Origin: an uncultured Bacilli bacterium
GTDB taxonomy: Bacteria > Bacillota_I > Bacilli_A > RF39 > UBA660
DNA: 6,396 bases
Direction: 5' to 3'
Assembly: GCA_947632355.1 (NCBI GenBank)
Contig: CANROY010000053.1
Location: 1 to 6,396, forward strand
Both the position numbers and the translations under genes were made by a program. The notes below the pieces were generated by a model. The model did no database searches. It was not told the DNA's origin and worked only from the letters and a program-made list of their open reading frames with translations. Shown piece after piece: positions 1 through 5,344 of the stretch (position 1 is its first letter; each line of letters opens with the position of its first letter).

Positions 1-3
1 CGT

Positions 4-29
4 GATTATTTTAACAAATTAAAATAATC
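4..29. repeat. Perfect 9-bp inverted repeat, AT-rich
   Basis: The arms GATTATTTT (4-12) and AAAATAATC (21-29) are exact reverse complements around an 8-base loop. No T-run follows on the plus strand, so it is not a standard terminator for a gene to the left. It could be an operator or the remains of an upstream gene end. The function is unknown. Confidence 0.55.
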
Positions 30-36
30 TATCGTT

Positions 37-73
37 GGTTTGTCGTGACTCTGTCACTTTTGTTTGACAAACC
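37..73. repeat. Nested inverted repeat upstream of the first gene
   Basis: The outer arms GGTTTGTC (37-44) and GACAAACC (66-73) are exact complements. Directly inside the left arm is a second hairpin, GTGAC (45-49) / GTCAC (53-57) with loop TCT, followed by TTTTGTTT (58-65). The inner hairpin plus T-rich run could be a weak terminator of a gene entering from the left. The whole structure could instead be a regulator site, since it lies about 35 bases upstream of the -35 box of the next gene. Confidence 0.5.
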
Positions 74-106
74 TACAAGTAAGAAAAGAATTATTACCAA
101 ACTTTA

Positions 107-134
107 TTGACAAAATAAAAATATGTATTATACT
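107..134 (+). promoter_or_regulatory. Sigma-A-type promoter of the zinc-motif gene
   Basis: A perfect -35 box TTGACA (107-112) is separated by 16 bases from TATACT (129-134). Transcription would begin near 141, giving a short leader that contains the ribosome binding site AAGGGAGG (145-152). The promoter lies inside any upstream extension of the reading frame from the TTG at 64. This argues for the ATG at 163 as the real start. Confidence 0.75.
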
Positions 135-162
135 ATTCTTAGTTAAGGGAGGTTTTGTACTT

Positions 163-780
163 ATGCAAAATTTAAATGAAAAATATCAAAGTGTATTAGA
201 ACAAAGAGAAAAAGTTTTAAAAGAAATTCAAGATATGCAACAACAAGAAATCATAAAAAAATATTTGGAATTACAAAAGCAAAAAGATAATTTAGAAGAT
301 GAATATAATCAATTATATAAAGAAGTAAAAATGGAAGAATATAAGTCATGTCAACATATTTTAGTAACTGATACAGTAGCAGGAAGTGGTTTTAATTATC
401 AACAATATTTTGGATGTATAAAATGTGGGTTAACTTCTAAAGTTTTAGATTTTCCTAGAGAAAAATTAAATTCCCTACAATTACAAGCAATGTATGATTA
501 TTTATATAAAAACCATTTTATAAATAACACCTTTTATGATCTTAGGCGTCTTACAGGTATAGAAACCAATATTGATTGTGATATTGATTTAGCACAAGCC
601 ATATATACTAGAATTAAAAATGCCCATCCTACTATAGATGATGTAACAGCCATTAAATATTTTGAAATAGCACTTAACGATATAAGAAATATTAAAGTAA
701 ATAATGAAAGAAAAATAAATAGAGCAAGACGTTTATCTTTAAATGATAACTTTAATAGATGGGATAATAGAAGAATATAA
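163..780 (+). CDS. Unrecognised coiled-coil protein with a CxH...CxxC putative zinc motif
   Basis: This is a 205-residue soluble protein that I do not recognise. Residues about 5-60 are almost entirely Glu, Lys, Gln and Leu and read as a long coiled coil. A short cysteine/histidine cluster follows: Cys63-x-His65 and Cys85-x2-Cys88, with the GCIKCG knuckle typical of zinc ribbons, so four-ligand zinc binding is a reasonable inference. Residues about 100-180 look helical and globular, and the tail after 185 is basic (many Arg and Asn). There is no signal peptide or membrane segment. The start is the ATG at 163, ten bases after AAGGGAGG. The frame is open back to a TTG at 64, but that part overlaps the promoter. 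The gene stands alone between its own promoter and a terminator. A nucleic-acid or adaptor role is possible from the basic tail and zinc knuckle but is not shown. Confidence 0.85.
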   Translation: MQNLNEKYQSVLEQREKVLKEIQDMQQQEIIKKYLELQKQKDNLEDEYNQLYKEVKMEEYKSCQHILVTDTVAGSGFNYQQYFGCIKCGLTSKVLDFPREKLNSLQLQAMYDYLYKNHFINNTFYDLRRLTGIETNIDCDIDLAQAIYTRIKNAHPTIDDVTAIKYFEIALNDIRNIKVNNERKINRARRLSLNDNFNRWDNRRI

Positions 781-790
781 AAAGATAATC

Positions 791-820
791 AAAAAAGCCT
801 TCGTAATTGAAGACTTTTTT
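791..820. terminator. Bidirectional intrinsic terminator between convergent genes
   Basis: AAAAAAG (791-797) and CTTC (799-802) pair with GAAG (809-812) and CTTTTTT (814-820) around the loop GTAATT, with one C-A mismatch. Read on either strand the hairpin ends in a run of six or more T. It starts 11 bases after the stop of the plus-strand gene and abuts the stop of the minus-strand permease, so it serves both. Confidence 0.9.
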
Positions 821-2134
821 TTATTTTTCTTTCACGGATTTAAAAATCTTTTTCCATAAATCTTGACTGGAATAATTTAAGATACCTACTTTATAAATAC
901 GTAAACCATAATGGAAAATAATAAAGGTAAATATAACGCAAATCAAAGTAGAAAGTCCTAGTTCTAGTAAAGTTGTTTGGCCAAGTAAGAAAATGACTGG
1001 AGCAATTAGGAATGATAGCATTGGAATATAGGATAATACTTTAATGAAAATGGCTCCATCAAATGTACTTGCCATTATAGCAATATAGTAACCAACAAGT
1101 AGTAAAATCATTAATGGTGTTTGTAATTGTTGATAATCTTCAATATTCGTTGTCATACTTGCAAGTACTCCAGCAACAATGGCGTATAGAACAAAACTAA
1201 ATAGGAATAGGATAAGCATAATTGGTAAACCTCTTAAAAGTAAATCCAAAATACCTGTATTTTTGACCATATTTATGGCATCCATTATCGCCGTACTCGT
1301 ATCTTCGGAAATAGCAAATGTTTTTGTGCATAACAAACGAATTCCAAAAGCAATGGCAACATCGACGATTAAAATGAAGGCTTGTACTAGAACAAAACAA
1401 GTAGAAGCAATGATTTTAGAAGCAAAGTGCATTTTTGGTGACACATTCGAAATAATAATTTCCATACTACGGGTTGATTTTTCATCATTAATTTCTGCTC
1501 CAATCATTTGAGTAAGCATAGTAATTAATAAGAAGAATGGAACGATTAAAATAAGAATTAAACCAGCAGAAACGATATCTTTTCCTTCTGCATTTTCTTC
1601 GACATCCGGATTCGTAACTTCTTTATTTAAGGAAACGTTGCTTGTTAAAGATGCAATTTCACTTTCCGAAATTCCTGTTTTTTCTAAAACATAATAAGAT
1701 TTAATCGTATTTAAACTCGTTTGTAAAAGTTGCTCCGTTACCATGCCAATCGGATTAAAACTTGCAACATCGGCAGTTAAATACTCGGTATCTGATAAAC
1801 GAATGGTTAAAATGATATCATCGGTATCTTTGATTTCTTCTTTTAATTCTTCTACCGTTTTGGAAGTTTGCTCAAGTTCATAATTTCCTAAATCTTCTAA
1901 ATTATCTTTTAATGTATTAAAATTATTTTCAAATAGTGGATAAGACTCGGCTTCATCGATGACATAAATTTTGGTTATCTCTTCAAAATCTCCACCAAAG
2001 AAACTAATGATACGGTCAATATTTAGAATACCGATTAATAAAATAAGAACAAGCAGATTGGCCACTTTAAACCATTTCGTACTCATTTTTTTCTTAAGAC
2101 TTTGTTTAATTAAAAATTTACATTTCGTTTTCAT
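821..2134 (-). CDS. ABC exporter permease, NatB/YhaP type (ABC-2 family)
   Basis: This is the membrane subunit of a two-component ABC exporter and has 437 residues. One N-terminal membrane helix (about 25-45) is followed by a large extracytoplasmic domain (about 50-185) rich in Asp, Glu and Thr. About five or six more helices follow (roughly 188-210, 240-266, 303-325, 338-356, 364-386, 390-410). Between the second and third helices lies the family hallmark GAEINDEKSTRSMEIIISN (212-230), matching the cytoplasmic E-x(2-3)-EK-x2-R-x-E-hhh-S pattern of ABC-2 permeases of the NatB/YhaP group. Homologues extrude sodium or are linked to antibiotic and membrane stress; the substrate here cannot be read from sequence. 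The ATG at 2134 overlaps the end of the ATPase gene by 17 bases and has a GGGG-containing ribosome binding site inside it, so the two are translationally coupled. The length is typical, with no sign of damage. Confidence 0.9.
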   Translation of the reverse strand: MKTKCKFLIKQSLKKKMSTKWFKVANLLVLILLIGILNIDRIISFFGGDFEEITKIYVIDEAESYPLFENNFNTLKDNLEDLGNYELEQTSKTVEELKEEIKDTDDIILTIRLSDTEYLTADVASFNPIGMVTEQLLQTSLNTIKSYYVLEKTGISESEIASLTSNVSLNKEVTNPDVEENAEGKDIVSAGLILILIVPFFLLITMLTQMIGAEINDEKSTRSMEIIISNVSPKMHFASKIIASTCFVLVQAFILIVDVAIAFGIRLLCTKTFAISEDTSTAIMDAINMVKNTGILDLLLRGLPIMLILFLFSFVLYAIVAGVLASMTTNIEDYQQLQTPLMILLLVGYYIAIMASTFDGAIFIKVLSYIPMLSFLIAPVIFLLGQTTLLELGLSTLICVIFTFIIFHYGLRIYKVGILNYSSQDLWKKIFKSVKEK

Positions 2135-3026
2135 ACATAACCCCTACTTTCTCTAAGAAAATTTCATTTAAAGTGGCATCTTCTACTACAAACTTGGTAA
2201 CACCTTTGCAAGTTTTGATAAACTCAAATACATCGTTTACATTTTCTTCACTGGCAATTTTTACAATGATTTCGTTTTCATTTTGAATGACATCAAGTAC
2301 GCCTTTTACTTGTTTTAACTTGGTTGTATCGATTGTTTCTGCTTCAATATGAATATTTTTCTTACGATAGTCTTTTTTAATTTGTTTTAAGTTTCCTGCA
2401 AGAACACTTTTTCCTTGTACAAGAACAACTAATTTTTCACAAAACATTTCCACGTGTTCCATACGGTGGGATGAAAAAATAATACTCGTTCCCTTTTCTT
2501 TTAATTCTCGGATGACATCCATAAAAAGTTCTACGTTTATTGGGTCTAATCCGGAAAAAGGTTCATCTAAGATAAGCAACATTGGTTCATTAATAATCGC
2601 TGTTATAAATTGTACCTTTTGTTGATTTCCTTTAGATAATTCCTTTATTTTACGTTCCTTATATTCTTCAATATGAAGTCTTTTTAATAGTCTATGTAAT
2701 TTTTCTAGAATGTCTTTTTCTTTCATTCCTTTTAAAATACCATAGTAAATGACTTGTTCTTTCACGGTTAATTTGGTGAGTAAACTTCTTTCTTCGGTTA
2801 GAAAACCAATTTTATCGGTAATGCTATAATCGATTGGTTTTCCATCCAAAGTAATCGTTCCACTATTTTTATCTAATAAGCCTGTAATCATACGGAATGT
2901 TGTGGTCTTCCCTGCACCATTGACTCCTAAAAGACCAAAAATTTCTCCTTTTTTGACTTCGAAAGATAAGTCATCAACGGCTAGGACATTTCCATAGTAT
3001 TTTGTTACGTGTTCTACTTTTAACAT
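2118..3026 (-). CDS. ABC exporter ATP-binding protein, NatA/YhaQ type
   Basis: This is the nucleotide-binding subunit that powers the overlapping permease, 302 residues, cytoplasmic. The motifs appear in order: Walker A GVNGAGKTT (34-42), a Q-loop region reading GFLTEERSL (74-82) in which Glu replaces the usual Gln, signature LSKGNQQKVQF (130-140), Walker B LLILDEP (150-156), D-loop SGLD (158-161) and switch His187 in SSH. The EER sequence and the SKGNQQK signature are characteristic of the YhaQ/NatA group, so the missing Gln is normal for the family. Residues about 220-297 form the extra C-terminal domain (DUF4162-like) ending in ATLNEIFLEKVG. The start ATG has an ideal AAGGAGG (3033-3039) six bases upstream. 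The gene is first in the exporter operon and is driven by a promoter with a G10 spacer. The symbol is a family-level call; the transported substrate is not known. Confidence 0.95.
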   Translation of the reverse strand: MLKVEHVTKYYGNVLAVDDLSFEVKKGEIFGLLGVNGAGKTTTFRMITGLLDKNSGTITLDGKPIDYSITDKIGFLTEERSLLTKLTVKEQVIYYGILKGMKEKDILEKLHRLLKRLHIEEYKERKIKELSKGNQQKVQFITAIINEPMLLILDEPFSGLDPINVELFMDVIRELKEKGTSIIFSSHRMEHVEMFCEKLVVLVQGKSVLAGNLKQIKKDYRKKNIHIEAETIDTTKLKQVKGVLDVIQNENEIIVKIASEENVNDVFEFIKTCKGVTKFVVEDATLNEIFLEKVGVMYENEM

Positions 3027-3058
3027 AGTATTCCTCCTTCATTTCGTAACTTTTATTA

Positions 3059-3089
3059 ATTATACCCCCCCCCCGAGGGATTTTGTCAA
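3059..3089 (-). promoter_or_regulatory. Exporter-operon promoter with a poly-G spacer
   Basis: On the minus strand, a perfect -35 TTGACA (3089-3084) and a perfect -10 TATAAT (3064-3059) are separated by 19 bases. Ten of these are an uninterrupted G run directly abutting the -10 box. The -35 hexamer contains the TGA stop codon of the upstream carboxypeptidase gene. A 17-bp spacer is optimal and 19 bp is normally weak, so this allele is predicted to be poorly active. Loss of one or two G would strengthen it. Transcription would begin near 3052, about 26 bases before the ATPase start. Confidence 0.8.
3065..3074. repeat. C10/G10 mononucleotide tract
   Basis: This is a run of ten C on the plus strand (G10 on the minus strand), very unusual in surrounding DNA that is strongly AT-rich. 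It sits inside the exporter promoter spacer. Such tracts change length by slipped-strand mispairing during replication. Confidence 0.9.
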
Positions 3090-4303
3090 TTTTTTCGTTT
3101 TCTTATTTTCTTTATTAGGAAAAACATAAGAATGAGAAGCAAGAGAATGATACTCACGAGTAAAATTTCTTTCGTATATTTATACTGAATTTTTGAATCC
3201 ATATAAACATCTATTGCATAGAGTTCTTCCTCTTTATATTTCACTTTGATGGTTCCTAATTTTGTGTTTTGTTTTATTTTAGAATTCAACTCTTGTATTC
3301 CTTGGTATTCATAAACCAAATTTTCTACTTCATTTTTATTTAAATACATAGAAACGTTTATTGGACTTTTTATCTCATACATAGATTGTGTTGCATCTTT
3401 TATAGGAATAGTTTTTAAAACTTGATTTTCTTCTAAAATCGGTGTATTGGTAAAATTTTCAAAGAAATAATGGTAAAGGGTTAACGTATCTACAATATGA
3501 TTTGGAAAACCATTTTGATATTTTGAACCTGCTGTCAAGAGCAAATACTTTACACCATCGTTTTCCGCAATCGAAGATAAACAAAGACCGGCTTTACTCG
3601 TAAATCCTGATTTAGAGCCTTTAATCTCTTCGATGTTTAAGTGATACATTTGGCTTGGTACAACTAAAGTACTTGTTAATTCTAAATTATTAATGGTTGT
3701 ATATGTTCTTGTTGTATAGGCTTTATAAAAATCTTCATTGTCTAAAGCATATAAAAGTAATTTTAACAAATCTTGTAAAGTCGAATAGTTTTCTTCACTA
3801 TCTCTTCCTACGGGATTACTATAATGGGTATTTGCCATGTCTAAAGTATGGGCTTTTTCATTCATCGCATTTACAAAGGAATCAAAATCACCATAGGTTA
3901 GAAGAGCAAGAGATTGGGCTGCATCTGCACCACTTGGTAAAAGTGTCCCATAAAGTAAATCTTGATAGGTTACGGCATCTCCAACTTTAAATCCTGCTTC
4001 GGTATAACCATCGACATTATAAAGTGCATTGGCAGGTACTTGCACCATTTCATTTAGATTGCTTATTTTTTCTAAAGCCACAATGGAAGTCATAATTTTT
4101 GTTAAACTTGCAATCGCAATTTGTTCGTCACTTTGTTTTTCATAGACAATTTTGTTATCATTTAAATTATAAAGTAAAATATTTTTAGCACTAACAGAAG
4201 GAATTTTGATATCTTCATTTAAATACGCATAATCTGTACGATCAGCATAGGTTACAGGAATAAAAAGAAGACTGCAAAGAAGTATGAGTATTACTTTTTT
4301 TAT
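3086..4303 (-). CDS. Secreted D-Ala-D-Ala carboxypeptidase (PBP5/DacA-like, peptidase S11), apparent AUA start
   Basis: This is a penicillin-binding serine peptidase that removes the terminal D-Ala of peptidoglycan stems, acting outside the membrane. It has 405 residues if it starts at the ATA at 4303. Residues 2-20 (KKVILILLCSLLFIPVTYA) are a classical signal peptide with cleavage after Ala20. Catalytic motifs: S66-L-T-K69, then LLPSGADAA with Ser124-Gly125-Ala126 where SxN normally has Asn, then K231-S-G233 in GSKSGFTSKAG (KTG is commoner). A beta-rich C-terminal domain (about 280-375) is followed by a membrane anchor (about 379-397) and the basic tail KKIRKRKN. The first conventional start, the ATG at 4093, lies after the SxxK motif and would give a dead protein. 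AGGAGG (4317-4312) sits eight bases before the ATA, and no ATG, GTG, TTG or CTG is in frame upstream of 4093. An ATT at 4309 is too close to the Shine-Dalgarno site. The start may be truly AUA, a mutation, or a sequence error. Confidence 0.88.
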   Translation of the reverse strand: MKKVILILLCSLLFIPVTYADRTDYAYLNEDIKIPSVSAKNILLYNLNDNKIVYEKQSDEQIAIASLTKIMTSIVALEKISNLNEMVQVPANALYNVDGYTEAGFKVGDAVTYQDLLYGTLLPSGADAAQSLALLTYGDFDSFVNAMNEKAHTLDMANTHYSNPVGRDSEENYSTLQDLLKLLLYALDNEDFYKAYTTRTYTTINNLELTSTLVVPSQMYHLNIEEIKGSKSGFTSKAGLCLSSIAENDGVKYLLLTAGSKYQNGFPNHIVDTLTLYHYFFENFTNTPILEENQVLKTIPIKDATQSMYEIKSPINVSMYLNKNEVENLVYEYQGIQELNSKIKQNTKLGTIKVKYKEEELYAIDVYMDSKIQYKYTKEILLVSIILLLLILMFFLIKKIRKRKN

Positions 4304-4338
4304 AAAAATCTCCTCCTATTCTTAACTTCAATACTACC

Positions 4339-4367
4339 ATTATAGTAATGATTTTTAGTTTTCGCAA
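4339..4367 (-). promoter_or_regulatory. Promoter of the carboxypeptidase gene
   Basis: On the minus strand, -35 TTGCGA (4367-4362), a spacer of 17 bases and a perfect -10 TATAAT (4344-4339). Transcription would start near 4332, leaving a leader of about 29 bases that contains AGGAGG. This placement confirms that translation begins near 4303 and not at the ATG at 4093. Confidence 0.75.
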
Positions 4368-4441
4368 GTGGTTTTCTTTTCTTCTTCTAACACTTTTTCG
4401 ACTTCTTGTATAAGTTCCTCTTTTTTAGATACATAATATCC
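4357..4441 (-). other. Protein-like reading-frame tail without a start
   Basis: Between the TGA at 4444-4442 and the TAA at 4357-4355 the minus strand reads GYYVSKKEELIQEVEKVLEE followed by EKKTTCEN. This is a typical charged helical C-terminus in normal codon usage, yet the frame has no start codon. It overlaps the last 18 codons of the DUF1016 frame in a different register and contains the carboxypeptidase -35 box. It may be the 3' end of a gene whose front was deleted, or the real C-terminus of the DUF1016 protein after a frameshift. Confidence 0.35.
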
Positions 4442-4797
4442 TCAATATAAATTAAATAGCAATAATGACTCCAACTCAATTTGCCAAACAGTGGTTGGCA
4501 TTTCTTATACTTGTTATAAAATAGACGCATATTTTGAAGACCAGAACGACTAAAGCTAGTCCCATATTTTGTTGTTAATTTTTTAGAAAGTTTTAATAAA
4601 ACTTCTTTTCCATATTCAGCACAAATATTCCCATTTTGTTCATTTTCTACGATAATTTTATCAATATGAAAATAAGTCATCACTAAAGTATTATTAATTT
4701 GATAAGCCATTTTTGACCTATTCTCTACAATAATCTCCTCTAAATTATTTACTACTTTTTCGTTATTTTTTACTGTTTTTACTTTATTTTCAACCAT
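4387..4797 (-). pseudogene. DUF1016 N-terminal domain fragment (YhcG family), nuclease half missing
   Basis: These 136 residues match the N-terminal DUF1016 domain of YhcG-type proteins, whose full-length members (about 330-370 residues) carry a PDDEXK nuclease fold at the C-terminus. Family landmarks visible in order: TYFHIDKIIVENEQNG (41-56), AEYGKEVLLKLSKKL (60-74), GTSFSRSGLQNMRLFY (79-94) and the near-invariant LSWSHY (107-112). After about residue 120 the sequence becomes a short Lys-rich tail and stops, so the catalytic half is absent. The first 30 residues are a Lys/Asn/Glu-rich helix. The ATG has AGAGGTGG (4810-4803) five bases upstream and could still be translated. The full-length family is associated with DNA junction or defence-type functions and mobile regions; the role of the orphan domain is unknown. 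I call it a remnant, but a functional single-domain protein is not excluded. Confidence 0.7.
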
Positions 4798-4880
4798 ACT
4801 AAACCACCTCTAACCTTTCTTTTTTCTTGAAAATAAATTTCTACTTCAACAATCACCCCCACTAGTTTACTACTACTCTA

Positions 4881-4909
4881 ACATTAACATACTGTTATCG
4901 AAATGACAA
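4881..4909 (-). promoter_or_regulatory. Possible promoter of the DUF1016 remnant
   Basis: On the minus strand, TTGTCA (4909-4904), a 17-base spacer and the weak -10 TAATGT (4886-4881) preceded by an extended-10 TGT. The position fits a leader of about 75 bases ahead of the remnant. The rest of 4811-4937 shows no gene or other structure. Confidence 0.35.
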
Positions 4910-4937
4910 TAAACCACTAGCACTTTTTACTAAAAAT

Positions 4938-4966
4938 TTGCATTTCTAATAACAATCGCTTATAAT
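4938..4966 (+). promoter_or_regulatory. Plus-strand promoter of a putative small RNA
   Basis: TTGCAT (4938-4943), exactly 17 bases, then a perfect TATAAT (4961-4966). No plus-strand coding region follows, but an intrinsic terminator lies about 70 bases downstream. This pairing points to a small RNA. Confidence 0.5.
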
Positions 4967-4972
4967 CAATGT

Positions 4973-5044
4973 AGAGCGAGTTACTAAATATAGTGCTTGC
5001 CAAATTGCATGAGCACCATTCCTTACGGAAATGGTGTTTTTCTT
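4973..5044 (+). ncRNA. Putative small RNA of about 70 nt
   Basis: It is bounded by the promoter at 4938-4966 and the terminator at 5014-5041 and has no reading frame of note. The first hairpin pairs GTGCTT (4993-4998) with GAGCAC (5011-5016). The terminator stem begins at 5014, so the two structures share CAC and cannot fully form together, as in an attenuator or copy-control RNA. It would be antisense to any minus-strand transcript running from 5223 towards the DUF1016 remnant. I do not recognise a known family. Confidence 0.42.
5014..5041 (+). terminator. Intrinsic terminator, plus strand
   Basis: CACCATT (5014-5020) and CC (5021-5022) pair with GG (5027-5028) and AATGGTG (5030-5036) around the loop TTAC, with one bulged A, followed by T5. 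On the minus strand no T-run follows, so it works in one direction. Confidence 0.8.
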
Positions 5045-5061
5045 ATCCTTCCAAATACCAA

Positions 5062-5225
5062 CCAAGGACCCCTTAAAGTTTGTTTATGGTTTATCTAATC
5101 TTTTCGATTAGGCGGATAATTATCCATAACAAGATAACTATCAAATAGTCTTTCTTGTCCACTTGGACCACCCAAATTCTTTTTAAGATTTTAGGTGGCA
5201 AACCCATTACTTTTGCGGCTCGCAC
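5062..5225 (-). ncRNA. Candidate structured RNA domain, strand inferred
   Basis: Many mutually compatible helices fall in 140 bases. A closing stem joins CCAAGGAC (5062-5069) to GTCCacTTGG (5157-5166). Inside are a three-level stem, TTATGG/CCATAA (5084-5089/5124-5129), TTAT/ATAA (5091-5094/5116-5119) and CTAATC/GATTAG (5095-5100/5106-5111), and the hairpin ACTAT/ATAGT (5137-5141/5145-5149). Next to them is the long hairpin CCACC/GGTGG (5168-5172/5194-5198) with inner pairing. The local stem GTCC/GGAC (5157-5160/5165-5168) competes with the closing stem. The strand is chosen because a good promoter at 5258-5230 points this way; no clear minus-strand terminator is seen before the DUF1016 remnant. 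It does not match RNase P, tmRNA, SRP or the common riboswitch cores I know. Confidence 0.4.
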
Positions 5226-5229
5226 GGTC

Positions 5230-5258
5230 ACTATAACAAAGAAAAAAAGACTTTGCAA
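5230..5258 (-). promoter_or_regulatory. Minus-strand promoter ahead of the structured region
   Basis: On the minus strand, TTGCAA (5258-5253), 17 bases, then TATAGT (5235-5230), preceded by TGT as an extended -10. Predicted transcription starts near 5223, at the edge of the structured block. It could drive a free RNA or a leader of about 425 bases on the DUF1016 remnant. Confidence 0.55.
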
Positions 5259-5295
5259 ATCACCAATTTTGCGATTTCTAGCAATTTTTGGCCAA

Positions 5296-5309
5296 TTTCT
5301 ACGTAGAAA
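5296..5309. repeat. Perfect 14-bp palindrome
   Basis: TTTCTAC/GTAGAAA is an exact palindrome with no loop, as expected of a dimeric DNA-binding site rather than a hairpin. It overlaps the foot of the following terminator. It lies about 40 bases upstream of the minus-strand promoter at 5258-5230, so a regulator site is possible. Confidence 0.45.
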
Positions 5310-5341
5310 AAGGTAAATTGTCGCAATAATTTACCTTTTTT
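5307..5341. terminator. Strong bidirectional terminator-like hairpin
   Basis: AAAAAGGTAAATT (5307-5319) pairs perfectly over 13 bp with AATTTACCTTTTT (5328-5340) around an 8-base loop. It ends in T6 on the plus strand and T5 on the minus strand. It insulates the structured region from the acidic-tail gene to the right. Confidence 0.85.
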
Positions 5342-5344
5342 GAG

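Noticed and set aside
74..79. Evidence for the TTGACA run at 64-69 as a second promoter
   Set aside because: No acceptable -10 box lies 15-19 bases downstream; the copy at 107-112 has one.
64..162. N-terminal extension of the zinc-motif gene from a TTG at 64
   Set aside because: It overlaps the TTGACA/TATACT promoter, has no ribosome binding site, and a strong Shine-Dalgarno precedes the ATG at 163.
1179..1511. Plus-strand reading frame of 110 codons inside the permease
   Set aside because: It is the complement of a clear ABC-2 permease frame, with no ribosome binding site or family features.
3065..3080. C-run plus GAGGGA as a terminator hairpin for the carboxypeptidase
   Set aside because: Only about 3 bp could pair around a very tight loop, and the minus strand continues with TATAATTAAT, not a T tract.
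3697..3990. Plus-strand reading frame of 97 codons inside the carboxypeptidase
   Set aside because: It lies opposite conserved catalytic-domain sequence, and its composition (His/Leu/Tyr-rich) is that of an antisense shadow.
5041..5240. RNase P RNA, tmRNA, T-box leader or group II intron domain V in the structured region
   Set aside because: Short look-alikes exist (GCTCGCACGGT, GGGTGGTCC), but the diagnostic cores (GAGGAAAGTCC, GGGTGGTACCGCG, full domain V hairpin) are absent.
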